Assembly: GCF_021596945.1 (NCBI RefSeq) | Contig: NZ_CP063779.1 | Coordinates: 809,501-873,500, forward strand | DNA: 64,000 nucleotides | From: Mongoliitalea daihaiensis | GTDB lineage: Bacteria > Bacteroidota > Bacteroidia > Cytophagales > Cyclobacteriaceae | Direction: 5' to 3' | Part shown: positions 36,515-43,388 of the stretch, one piece after another | Numbering within the stretch: the stretch's first letter is position 1 | How the letters are laid out: each line of letters starts with the position of its first letter | Program-made: the position numbers and the translations under genes | The notes under the pieces: model-generated | Database searches by the model: none | What the model was told of the DNA's origin: nothing | The model's input: only the letters and a program-made list of their open reading frames with translations

Positions 36515-37189
36515 ATGACTCGAATTGCGGAAAAAGAAACCCCTACTATGATCAATAAACTGAGGCAAAAACAAAACACCGTCAAATTTGTACTGACAGT
36601 TGTTTATATAGTTGGAATCGTAGGGATGGCTATTCCCAGTGTGCGAACTATTTTCCAAGCATTAACGCCCATTCATCTATTATTTAGTTTAGGGATATTA
36701 TTACTATTTCATCGAGACTGGAATACATCCTTTATAGTATTTGCATTAGCAGCCTTTTCCATAGGCTTTCTTTCTGAAGTTTCGGGTGTTCATACAGGGT
36801 TTCCTTTTGGTAATTACATCTATGGTCCCGTATTAGGAGTCAAACTATGGGAAGTACCTTTGATGATTGGAGTAAACTGGTTTTTATTGATTTACACTAG
36901 CGGACAATTAGTCAAAAAGTATATTTCAAATAAGGTTGTAGCTTCCTTTATTGGGGCATTAGTGATGACAGGAATAGATTATTTGATTGAACCCGTAGCT
37001 GTAGCGCTTGATTTTTGGACATGGGATGGAGGGATTATTCCTTTGTCCAACTACTTAGGTTGGATAGGTGTCTCCTTTTTAATTCAATTGATCTACCATT
37101 TTGGGTCATTCCAAAAAGATAACTCGCTCTCAACCTATCTTTTAATTCATTTGGTAATCTTCTTCGCTGCCCTCAATTTTATCTTGTAG
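36515..37189 (+). CDS. cruF: CruF-type carotenoid 1',2'-hydratase (DUF422)
   Basis: 224-residue integral membrane protein with about seven hydrophobic segments. Hallmarks of the carotenoid-biosynthesis DUF422 family are GFLSEVSGVHTGFPFGNYIYGPVLG, WEVPLMIGVNWF, TGIDYLIEPVAVALDFWTWDGG and NYLGWIGVSF. CruF adds water to the psi end of gamma-carotene-type pigments on the way to myxol or flexixanthin-type monocyclic carotenoids. It is first in the pigment gene run. The ATG at 36548 (MINKLRQK) is an alternative start. I considered a CrtYcd-type cyclase but the motifs fit DUF422. Confidence 0.85.
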   Translation: MTRIAEKETPTMINKLRQKQNTVKFVLTVVYIVGIVGMAIPSVRTIFQALTPIHLLFSLGILLLFHRDWNTSFIVFALAAFSIGFLSEVSGVHTGFPFGNYIYGPVLGVKLWEVPLMIGVNWFLLIYTSGQLVKKYISNKVVASFIGALVMTGIDYLIEPVAVALDFWTWDGGIIPLSNYLGWIGVSFLIQLIYHFGSFQKDNSLSTYLLIHLVIFFAALNFIL

Positions 37190-37220
37190 GGCCCTTGAAC
37201 AATCTAATCGAATCAAAGTT

Positions 37221-37667
37221 ATGTTTGTAATGTATGCAGTAATATTTACAATTTTGGGTTTTTTGTCCATGGAATTGGCGGGTTGGTTCATTCATAAATA
37301 TCTTATGCATGGCCCTCTTTGGTCCATACACAAAACCCATCATGAGCCTTCCAAATCCTTTTTTGAACTTAACGATGTATTCTCATTACTATTTGGCTCC
37401 ATTGCCATTGTATTGATCTTGTTAGGTGTCGGAGAATTGGATTACAGATTTTGGATGGGCGCTGGAATCAGTATTTATGGGATGAGTTATTTCTTCATCC
37501 ACGATGTATTGGTGCACAGAAGGTTTAAGTGGTTTGAGAGACCTCGAAGCAAATGGCTTTTAGGTATATTCAAAGCACATCAAGCACATCATGCCACTAA
37601 TAAAAAAAATGATGCGGTTTCCTTCGGTTTATTTATAGTTCCAAAAAAATACTTTAAAAGTAAGTAA
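37221..37667 (+). CDS. crtZ: Beta-carotene hydroxylase CrtZ
   Basis: 148-residue membrane di-iron hydroxylase that adds the 3-hydroxyl to beta-rings of carotenoids. The His boxes are complete: HKYLMHG, HKTHHEP, HDVLVHRR and HQAHHAT, between hydrophobic helices. It lies 31 bases after cruF and 1 base before the MerR/B12 regulator, so these are co-transcribed. Confidence 0.93.
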   Translation: MFVMYAVIFTILGFLSMELAGWFIHKYLMHGPLWSIHKTHHEPSKSFFELNDVFSLLFGSIAIVLILLGVGELDYRFWMGAGISIYGMSYFFIHDVLVHRRFKWFERPRSKWLLGIFKAHQAHHATNKKNDAVSFGLFIVPKKYFKSK

Positions 37668-37668
37668 C

Positions 37669-38565
37669 GTGAGTACCTATTCAATCAAAGACCTCGAGCA
37701 GCTATCTGGTATAAAAGCACATACACTTCGTGTGTGGGAACAACGATACAATTTGTTGATGCCCAAACGGACGGATACCAATATCAGGTATTACGATGAT
37801 GATGACTTGAAGCTTATACTAAATGTAGCCTTACTAAATGATAACGGTTACAAAATTAGTAAGATAGCCAATATGACAGATCATGAGATGAGAGAGGAAG
37901 TCGTTAAATTGACGGACAGAACGTTGACTCATGATGATCAGATACATGCCATGACATTAAGCATGATTGAAATGGATGAGGAGCGATTTGACAAAATACT
38001 ATCAACCAATATTCTCAAGTTAGGATTTGAACAGACTATGATGAATATCATTTATCCGTTTATGTCCAAAATTGGAGTTCTTTGGCAAACAGGCGCTATT
38101 AACCCTGCTCAAGAACATTTCATAAGCAACTTGGTCCGACAAAAACTAATCGTAGCTATTGACGGGCAAGTGTACAAAGGCGGAGGTAAAAAATTCCTCT
38201 TATTTTTACCTGAGGGGGAGTTACATGAAATTTCCATCCTATTTGCTTGTTATTTAATCAAATTAAGTGGACACAAAGTACTCTACTTGGGTCAAAGCAC
38301 GCCAAGTGAAGATCTGTTCTCTGTTTACAAATTACACAAGCCAGAGTTTTTGATGACAGTGATTACTACATCACCTTCTACAGAATTTGTCCAAAACTAC
38401 GTGGACAATCTTGCAGAAAACTTCCCGCAGTCCACTATCATTGTATCAGGTTATCAGGTAGTGGGTCAAGATTTTAAATTCCCTAAAAATGTAACACCGC
38501 TATACTATCTACGCAGTCTAAAGGAATATTTGCAAGAAATCAATCAGGTACTTCAAGAGAAATAG
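37669..38565 (+). CDS. CarH/LitR-like MerR-family B12-dependent photoreceptor regulator
   Basis: 298-residue regulator with a GTG start directly after crtZ. Residues 3-72 are a MerR DNA-binding domain (YSIKDLEQLSGIKAHTLRVWEQRYNLLMPKRT). Residues about 90-165 are a four-helix cobalamin-capping domain with Trp139-x9-Glu149-His150, the W-x9-EH signature of CarH. Residues about 175-295 are a Rossmann-like B12-binding domain with GELHEIS, where His186 sits at the lower axial ligand position. CarH of Thermus binds DNA in the dark with adenosylcobalamin and lets go in light to turn on carotenoid genes. The same role here is inferred from signature and context. Confidence 0.88.
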   Translation: MSTYSIKDLEQLSGIKAHTLRVWEQRYNLLMPKRTDTNIRYYDDDDLKLILNVALLNDNGYKISKIANMTDHEMREEVVKLTDRTLTHDDQIHAMTLSMIEMDEERFDKILSTNILKLGFEQTMMNIIYPFMSKIGVLWQTGAINPAQEHFISNLVRQKLIVAIDGQVYKGGGKKFLLFLPEGELHEISILFACYLIKLSGHKVLYLGQSTPSEDLFSVYKLHKPEFLMTVITTSPSTEFVQNYVDNLAENFPQSTIIVSGYQVVGQDFKFPKNVTPLYYLRSLKEYLQEINQVLQEK

Positions 38566-38595
38566 TTGAAATAATTAAACAAAAGATTAAACAAG

Positions 38596-38623
38596 ACGGA
38601 TTTTTTTAAATCCGTTTTTTTTT
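38596..38623 (+). terminator. Terminator after the CarH-like gene
   Basis: ACGGATTT and AAATCCGT form an 8-bp stem with loop TTTT and then nine T. It splits the cruF-crtZ-regulator unit from the sigma-crtI-crtB unit. Confidence 0.88.
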
Positions 38624-38727
38624 GATCTAAACCGTCTTTAAACGTGTATAAATGGACATAATAAGCGATTACCACTTCAAAAATCTTACTTTTGTTTAAG
38701 TTTTTTTAAATTTTATTAGACAAAATG

Positions 38728-38758
38728 TTTGGAAGTTGTTTAAGTTTCACTACATTTG
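38728..38758 (+). promoter_or_regulatory. Predicted promoter of sigma factor-crtI-crtB unit
   Basis: TTTG (38728-38731), 19-base spacer, TACATTTG (38751-38758): a full match to the Bacteroidota -33/-7 consensus. The transcript should start near 38763-38766, which leaves no room for a leader before the ATG at 38769 and favours the ATG at 38781. A second TACTTTTG (38687-38694) lacks a -33 box. Confidence 0.65.
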
Positions 38759-38780
38759 ATTAAACAAAATGATAGAAGCC

Positions 38781-39293
38781 ATGACAACTCTAGAATTCAG
38801 TTACTCGTTAAACAAATTATCAAGTTCTTTGAAGCCTTTCGCTCTCAAACTTACCAGAGATACAGATGATGCAAACGATTTGCTTCAGGACACAATGGTA
38901 AAGGCATTTACTAATAAAGATAAGTTTACGGAAGGGACAAATCTTAAGGCATGGTTGTACACCATTATGAAAAATACTTTTATTACCAACTATCAACGAA
39001 TGGTAAGAAGAGGTACTTTTGTAGATACTACTGATAACCTTCATTACTTGAATTCAGGTGATACCTTGGTAGAGAATAATGCATATGGTGACTTCACTAT
39101 GGATGACATTTACAGCGCCATTGAAAAACTAGATGATGTTTACAAAGTTCCATTCATGATGCATTACAAGGGTTTTAAATATCATGAAATTGCCGAAAAA
39201 TTAAACATTCCAATAGGAACTGTTAAAAATAGAATACATATTGCTAGAAAACTGTTGAAAGAAGATTTACACGTGTATCAACACAAAAATTGA
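38781..39293 (+). CDS. ECF-type RNA polymerase sigma factor
   Basis: 170-residue sigma-70 family factor. Region 2 is DTDDANDLLQDTMVKAFTNKDKFTEGTNLKAWLYTIMKNTFI, and region 4 is LDDVYKVPFMMHYKGFKYHEIAEKLNIPIGTVKNRIHIARKLLKEDL. An in-frame ATG at 38769 would add four residues, but the promoter position favours MTTLEFSYS. It lies between the CarH-like regulator and crtI, 4 bases before crtI, so it probably drives pigment or light-stress genes. No anti-sigma gene is adjacent; the MerR regulator would be the control. Confidence 0.93.
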   Translation: MTTLEFSYSLNKLSSSLKPFALKLTRDTDDANDLLQDTMVKAFTNKDKFTEGTNLKAWLYTIMKNTFITNYQRMVRRGTFVDTTDNLHYLNSGDTLVENNAYGDFTMDDIYSAIEKLDDVYKVPFMMHYKGFKYHEIAEKLNIPIGTVKNRIHIARKLLKEDLHVYQHKN

Positions 39294-39297
39294 TTTT

Positions 39298-40779
39298 ATG
39301 TCTAAAAAAAATGTAGTTGTGATAGGTTCAGGATTTGCAGGACTATCAGCAGCAACTCATTTGGCACACAACGGATACCAAGTTACCTTATTAGAAAAAA
39401 ATACAACCCCCGGTGGTAGAGCTCGCAAGTTCGAATCCGAGGGTTTTGTCTTTGATATGGGGCCAAGTTGGTATTGGATGCCAGATGTATTTGAAAGTTA
39501 CTTTGCAAATTTCGGCAAAAAGCCCTCAGATTATTATACGCTCAAAAGACTAGACCCATCCTATACTGTAGTATTTGGCGAAAATGACTTTTTGGATATC
39601 CCTGCGGATCTTAACGAATTCAGAACTATGCTCGAACGCATCGAGCCTGGCGTCGGCCCTAAGCTGGATGAGTTTTTAAAACAAGCCGCATATAAATATG
39701 AGGTTGGTATTAAGGACTTGGTCTATAGACCAAGCAGAAGTCTTTTGGAATTTGCCAGTCCCGCATTATTAGCGGATATGCTTCGAATGGACATTTTTCA
39801 GTCCATGTCCAAGCACGTAAGAAAATTCTTTAAAGAGGATAAAATTATCCGTCTGATGGAGTTTCCTGTTCTGTTTTTGGGAGAAACAGCCGATAATATC
39901 CCAGCGCTCTATTCCTTGATGAACTATGCTGATATTGCTTTAGGAACGTGGTATCCTGATGGAGGCATGCATAAAATCATTGAAGGGATGGTGGCTTTGG
40001 CAGAAGAAAAAGGGGTTGTATTCCAATACGATGCAGAGGTTGTTTCCTTGGAAGTAACTAATGGTGTGACAACTGGAGTACTAACCAAGAATGGAAAAAA
40101 ATATGCAGCAGATGTAGTGGTAGCTGGTGCAGACTACCACCACATAGATCAACACGTATTGGCTCCTGAATACAGAAACTACGATGCCAAATACTGGGAT
40201 AAAAGAGTTATGGCCCCTGGGAGTTTATTGTTTTACCTCGGTGTCAACAAAAAGCTAAAGAACTTAAGACATCACAACCTTTTCTTTGATGAGCCTTTAG
40301 GGCCACATGCAGATGCCATTTATACAAATCCAAGATGGCCAGAAAAACCTTTGTTTTATGCTTCCGTTCCATCTATATCAGATGCAACAGTAGCTCCGGA
40401 AGGTATGGAAAACCTATTTTTATTGGTACCTCTTGCTCCTGATTTGGATGATTCAGAAGAAATGCGTGAAAAATACTATGATATTATCATGGACAGGCTA
40501 GAGAAATTGACTGGCCAAAATGTACGAGATCATGTCATATACAAGCGATCCTATGCCCACAAGGACTTTAAAAGTGACTACCATGCATTCAAAGGAAATG
40601 CCTATGGACTTGCCAATACGCTTTTCCAAACGGCCATATTAAAACCTTCTTTGAAGAATAAGAAAATCAGAAATCTATATTACACCGGTCAGTTAACTGT
40701 ACCAGGCCCAGGAGTTCCTCCTTCACTGATCAGCGGACATGTTGTCTCAAAAGAAGTGATGAAAGAAAACAAATTATAA
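39298..40779 (+). CDS. crtI: Phytoene desaturase CrtI
   Basis: 493-residue FAD-dependent desaturase that converts phytoene to lycopene. It has the N-terminal dinucleotide motif VIGSGFAGLSAATHLAHNGYQVTLLEKNTTPGGRA, the FDMGPSWYWMPD segment, and the C-terminal bacterial-type signature NLYYTGQLTVPGPGVPPSLISGHVVS. Four bases from the sigma gene and 21 from crtB, in one operon. Confidence 0.96.
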   Translation: MSKKNVVVIGSGFAGLSAATHLAHNGYQVTLLEKNTTPGGRARKFESEGFVFDMGPSWYWMPDVFESYFANFGKKPSDYYTLKRLDPSYTVVFGENDFLDIPADLNEFRTMLERIEPGVGPKLDEFLKQAAYKYEVGIKDLVYRPSRSLLEFASPALLADMLRMDIFQSMSKHVRKFFKEDKIIRLMEFPVLFLGETADNIPALYSLMNYADIALGTWYPDGGMHKIIEGMVALAEEKGVVFQYDAEVVSLEVTNGVTTGVLTKNGKKYAADVVVAGADYHHIDQHVLAPEYRNYDAKYWDKRVMAPGSLLFYLGVNKKLKNLRHHNLFFDEPLGPHADAIYTNPRWPEKPLFYASVPSISDATVAPEGMENLFLLVPLAPDLDDSEEMREKYYDIIMDRLEKLTGQNVRDHVIYKRSYAHKDFKSDYHAFKGNAYGLANTLFQTAILKPSLKNKKIRNLYYTGQLTVPGPGVPPSLISGHVVSKEVMKENKL

Positions 40780-40800
40780 ACTAATTGGTATATTGAGGGT

Positions 40801-41643
40801 ATGGATGCTAAAAAACTCTACGATGATACAACTTTCGAGTGCAGTAAACTGATCACACAACGGTATAGCACCAGCTTCACCTTGGGTATCAAAACCCTCG
40901 ACAAAAAGTTTCATCTTCCCATTTATGCCATTTATGGCTTTGTCAGGTACGCTGATGAAATCGTGGATACATTTCACGATCAGGATAAAAAGTCTTTACT
41001 GGCAGACTTTAAAAAAGACACCTATGAATCCATAGCAAAAGGTATCTCTCTCAATCCTGTACTTCATGCTTTTCAATTGATTGTCAATCAATATCAAATT
41101 GATTTAGATTTGATCGAGGCATTTTTGAAAAGTATGGAGATGGATTTGGACTTTAAAACCTACAATGACTCTAAGTACAATGAATACATCTATGGTTCTG
41201 CCGAAGTAGTTGGATTGATGTGCCTGAAAGTATTTGTAGAAGGAGATCAGAGCGAATACCTGCGCCTTCGGGAACCCGCTTGCAAGCTGGGAGCTGCTTT
41301 TCAAAAAGTCAATTTCCTAAGAGATATCAAGAGTGATTACGAAGAACGTGGCCGAGTCTATTTCCCTGGAGTAGACTTTATGTCATTCGACAAATCTGCC
41401 AAGGTTTTAATAGAAGAGGATATACAGAAAGATTTTGATGAAGCTCTTATTGGCATTAACCAACTACCAAAAGGAGCCAAATTGGGAGTGAAAGTGGCGT
41501 ATCTGTACTACCAAAAACTGTTTGACAAAATCAAGGGTTTGCCTGCCGAAACCATTACACACGAAAGAATCCGTATTCCAAACACCAAAAAGATTTCTCT
41601 ATTGATCGGAACCTATTTTGGGATGAAATTAGGTTTTAGTTAA
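40801..41643 (+). CDS. crtB: Phytoene synthase CrtB
   Basis: 280-residue trans-isoprenyl synthase that joins two geranylgeranyl diphosphates to make phytoene. The two aspartate-rich motifs are RYADEIVDTFHD and NFLRDIKSDYEERGRVYFP. The YNEYIYGSAEVVGLMCLKVF segment is typical. It follows crtI, as in most Bacteroidota pigment operons. No geranylgeranyl diphosphate synthase gene is in the window. Confidence 0.95.
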   Translation: MDAKKLYDDTTFECSKLITQRYSTSFTLGIKTLDKKFHLPIYAIYGFVRYADEIVDTFHDQDKKSLLADFKKDTYESIAKGISLNPVLHAFQLIVNQYQIDLDLIEAFLKSMEMDLDFKTYNDSKYNEYIYGSAEVVGLMCLKVFVEGDQSEYLRLREPACKLGAAFQKVNFLRDIKSDYEERGRVYFPGVDFMSFDKSAKVLIEEDIQKDFDEALIGINQLPKGAKLGVKVAYLYYQKLFDKIKGLPAETITHERIRIPNTKKISLLIGTYFGMKLGFS

Positions 41644-41663
41644 AATTCTTAGGATACATTAAT

Positions 41664-41699
41664 TATATTTGAGTTAACAGATTGAAAAACAATTTTCAA
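41664..41699 (+). promoter_or_regulatory. Possible internal promoter and dyad before ispH
   Basis: In the 76-bp crtB-ispH gap, TATATTTG (41664-41671) fits the -7 box; no clear TTTG lies upstream. It is followed by an inverted repeat TTGAAAA/TTTTCAA (41682-41699). Together they could let ispH and crtW be expressed apart from crtIB. Confidence 0.4.
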
Positions 41700-41719
41700 A
41701 TATCCAAAGTTTCTAGCAT

Positions 41720-42565
41720 ATGATGAATTTGCGTGTGTATATAGACCAACATTCGGGCTTTTGCTTTGGCGTTGTTTATGCAATTGAAATGGCCGAAGAA
41801 ATACTAGAAGAACAGGGATACTTGTACTGCTTAGGAGATATCGTCCATAATGATGAGGAAGTTAATAGACTTACCAATAAAGGTCTTAGGATCATTGACC
41901 ATGATCAGCTCCGAAACTTGCGGGATGAAAAAGTATTGATTCGCGCACACGGTGAACCTCCATCTACCTATGAGCTTGCCATCCACAATAACCTCACTTT
42001 GATTGATGCGAGTTGTCCTGTGGTTTTGAAACTACAAAACAGAATCAAAAACTCTTACGATAAAGACGAGACGATTTATATTTACGGCAAGCATGGACAT
42101 GCAGAAGTTATTGGCCTGCTCGGTCAGACAAGCAACAATGCTGTAGTTTTCCAAGACATCAGTGAATTAGACTTGGATGCTTTACCAAAAAATCTGACAC
42201 TTTACAGTCAGACCACCAAAAGCACGGATAAATTTTACGAAATCAATCAAATCCTTCGTGAAAAAGGTATCACAGTCAATACCAATGATACCATTTGCCG
42301 CCAAGTTTCCAATAGAGACAAAGAATTAAGAGATTTTGCAGATAAATTTGATAAAATCGTTTTTGTCAGTGGCACTAAGTCCTCCAACGGAAAAGTGCTT
42401 TACAACGTATGTAAAGATAAAAACCCCAATACTTATTTTGTATCCAACTCCGACCAAGTTGATAAAGCTTGGTTTAACGAAAATGATACAGTGGGTATAT
42501 GTGGGGCTACATCTACACCCATGTGGTTAATGGAAGAAGTCAAAAACAGATTGCAGACTTTCTGA
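41720..42565 (+). CDS. ispH: 4-hydroxy-3-methylbut-2-enyl diphosphate reductase
   Basis: 281-residue iron-sulfur enzyme of the last MEP-pathway step, making IPP and DMAPP. The three cluster cysteines are present: Cys15 (SGFCFGV), Cys99 (DASCPVV) and Cys193 (TICRQVSNR), with the SQTTKS and SGTKSSNG motifs. A second ATG follows three bases in. Its place between crtB and crtW ties an essential enzyme to the pigment genes, which raises precursor supply when pigment is made. Confidence 0.96.
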   Translation: MMNLRVYIDQHSGFCFGVVYAIEMAEEILEEQGYLYCLGDIVHNDEEVNRLTNKGLRIIDHDQLRNLRDEKVLIRAHGEPPSTYELAIHNNLTLIDASCPVVLKLQNRIKNSYDKDETIYIYGKHGHAEVIGLLGQTSNNAVVFQDISELDLDALPKNLTLYSQTTKSTDKFYEINQILREKGITVNTNDTICRQVSNRDKELRDFADKFDKIVFVSGTKSSNGKVLYNVCKDKNPNTYFVSNSDQVDKAWFNENDTVGICGATSTPMWLMEEVKNRLQTF

Positions 42566-42588
42566 AATCACCGCAGTACAACCAAAAT

Positions 42589-43296
42589 ATGTCCTCTTTA
42601 GCAACTCAAACTTCCGATTCCATTGGCTCTAAAGGAACGGCAATAGCCCTATCCATTATTTTTTCATGGGCAATATTGCTGGTCATCTTACTGCGTTGGG
42701 AGTTTTCCTGGGACAATCCCTTAGTTTATGTTGCAGTCCTGTTACAAATGCACTTGTACACCGGCTTATTTATTACTGCCCACGATGCGATGCACGGTGT
42801 AGTATCTCCTCATAAAAAATTAAATCATACGCTGGGTTGGATTTCGGCAATCCTTTTTTCCTATAACTTTTACTGGAAACTTTTCCCAAAACATCATGAA
42901 CACCATCGCTACGTTGCTACTGACAAAGACCCTGATTATCACGCTTCCGGTAATTTCTTTATTTGGTACCTAAGCTTTATCAGACAGTACGTAACTGTAT
43001 GGCAAGTCTTATTGATGGCTATAACCTTCAATATTCTCAAGCTCTTCTTACCTACAGAAAACCTCATTGTTTTTTGGATGGTCCCTGCTATTCTTTCTAC
43101 CTTACAATTATTCTATTTCGGAACATACATCCCGCACAAAGGAGCGTCTGATAACAAACATCACTCCCGTTCCCAATCAAAAAATCATCTGTGGGCATTT
43201 ATTTCCTGTTACTTTTTTGGTTACCATTTTGAGCATCATGATTCACCAGGAACTCCTTGGTGGAGACTATGGAAAATCAAAGAAAATAACCAGTAG
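42589..43296 (+). CDS. crtW: Beta-carotene ketolase CrtW
   Basis: 235-residue membrane di-iron enzyme that adds a 4-keto group to beta-rings. Histidine boxes are HDAMHG, HHEHHRY and the C-terminal FEHHDSPGTPWWRLW, which is specific to CrtW. I chose the ATG at 42589, 23 bases after ispH; the frame is open further back into ispH but without membrane-protein character. Together with CrtZ and CruF it points to a flexixanthin- or saproxanthin-like pigment (inference). Confidence 0.92.
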   Translation: MSSLATQTSDSIGSKGTAIALSIIFSWAILLVILLRWEFSWDNPLVYVAVLLQMHLYTGLFITAHDAMHGVVSPHKKLNHTLGWISAILFSYNFYWKLFPKHHEHHRYVATDKDPDYHASGNFFIWYLSFIRQYVTVWQVLLMAITFNILKLFLPTENLIVFWMVPAILSTLQLFYFGTYIPHKGASDNKHHSRSQSKNHLWAFISCYFFGYHFEHHDSPGTPWWRLWKIKENNQ

Positions 43297-43388
43297 TCAC
43301 TTAACTGCTAAAAAACGCAAAATAATCCCTCTTTAACTGAACAATTATTTGGTAGAAAACATTTAGCATATGTTAGAAAGCTAAACCA

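Larger units (their letters stand above)
38575..38767. promoter_or_regulatory. Five-copy TTAAACAA / TTGTTTAA motif cluster, candidate CarH operator
   Basis: The 8-mer TTAAACAA lies at 38575-38582, 38587-38594 and 38760-38767; its complement TTGTTTAA lies at 38692-38699 and 38736-38743. The first two are 12 bases apart; the third and fourth share a longer TTGTTTAAGTTT. One site lies between the -33 and -7 boxes of the sigma-gene promoter and one overlaps the expected transcript start. This placement suits a repressor. Binding by the adjacent MerR regulator is inference. Confidence 0.6.

Noticed and set aside
36515-37189. CrtYcd-type lycopene cyclase instead of CruF
   Set aside because: Length and membrane topology are similar, but the motifs (TGFPFGNYIYG, DYLIEP, WTWDGG) are those of DUF422/CruF.
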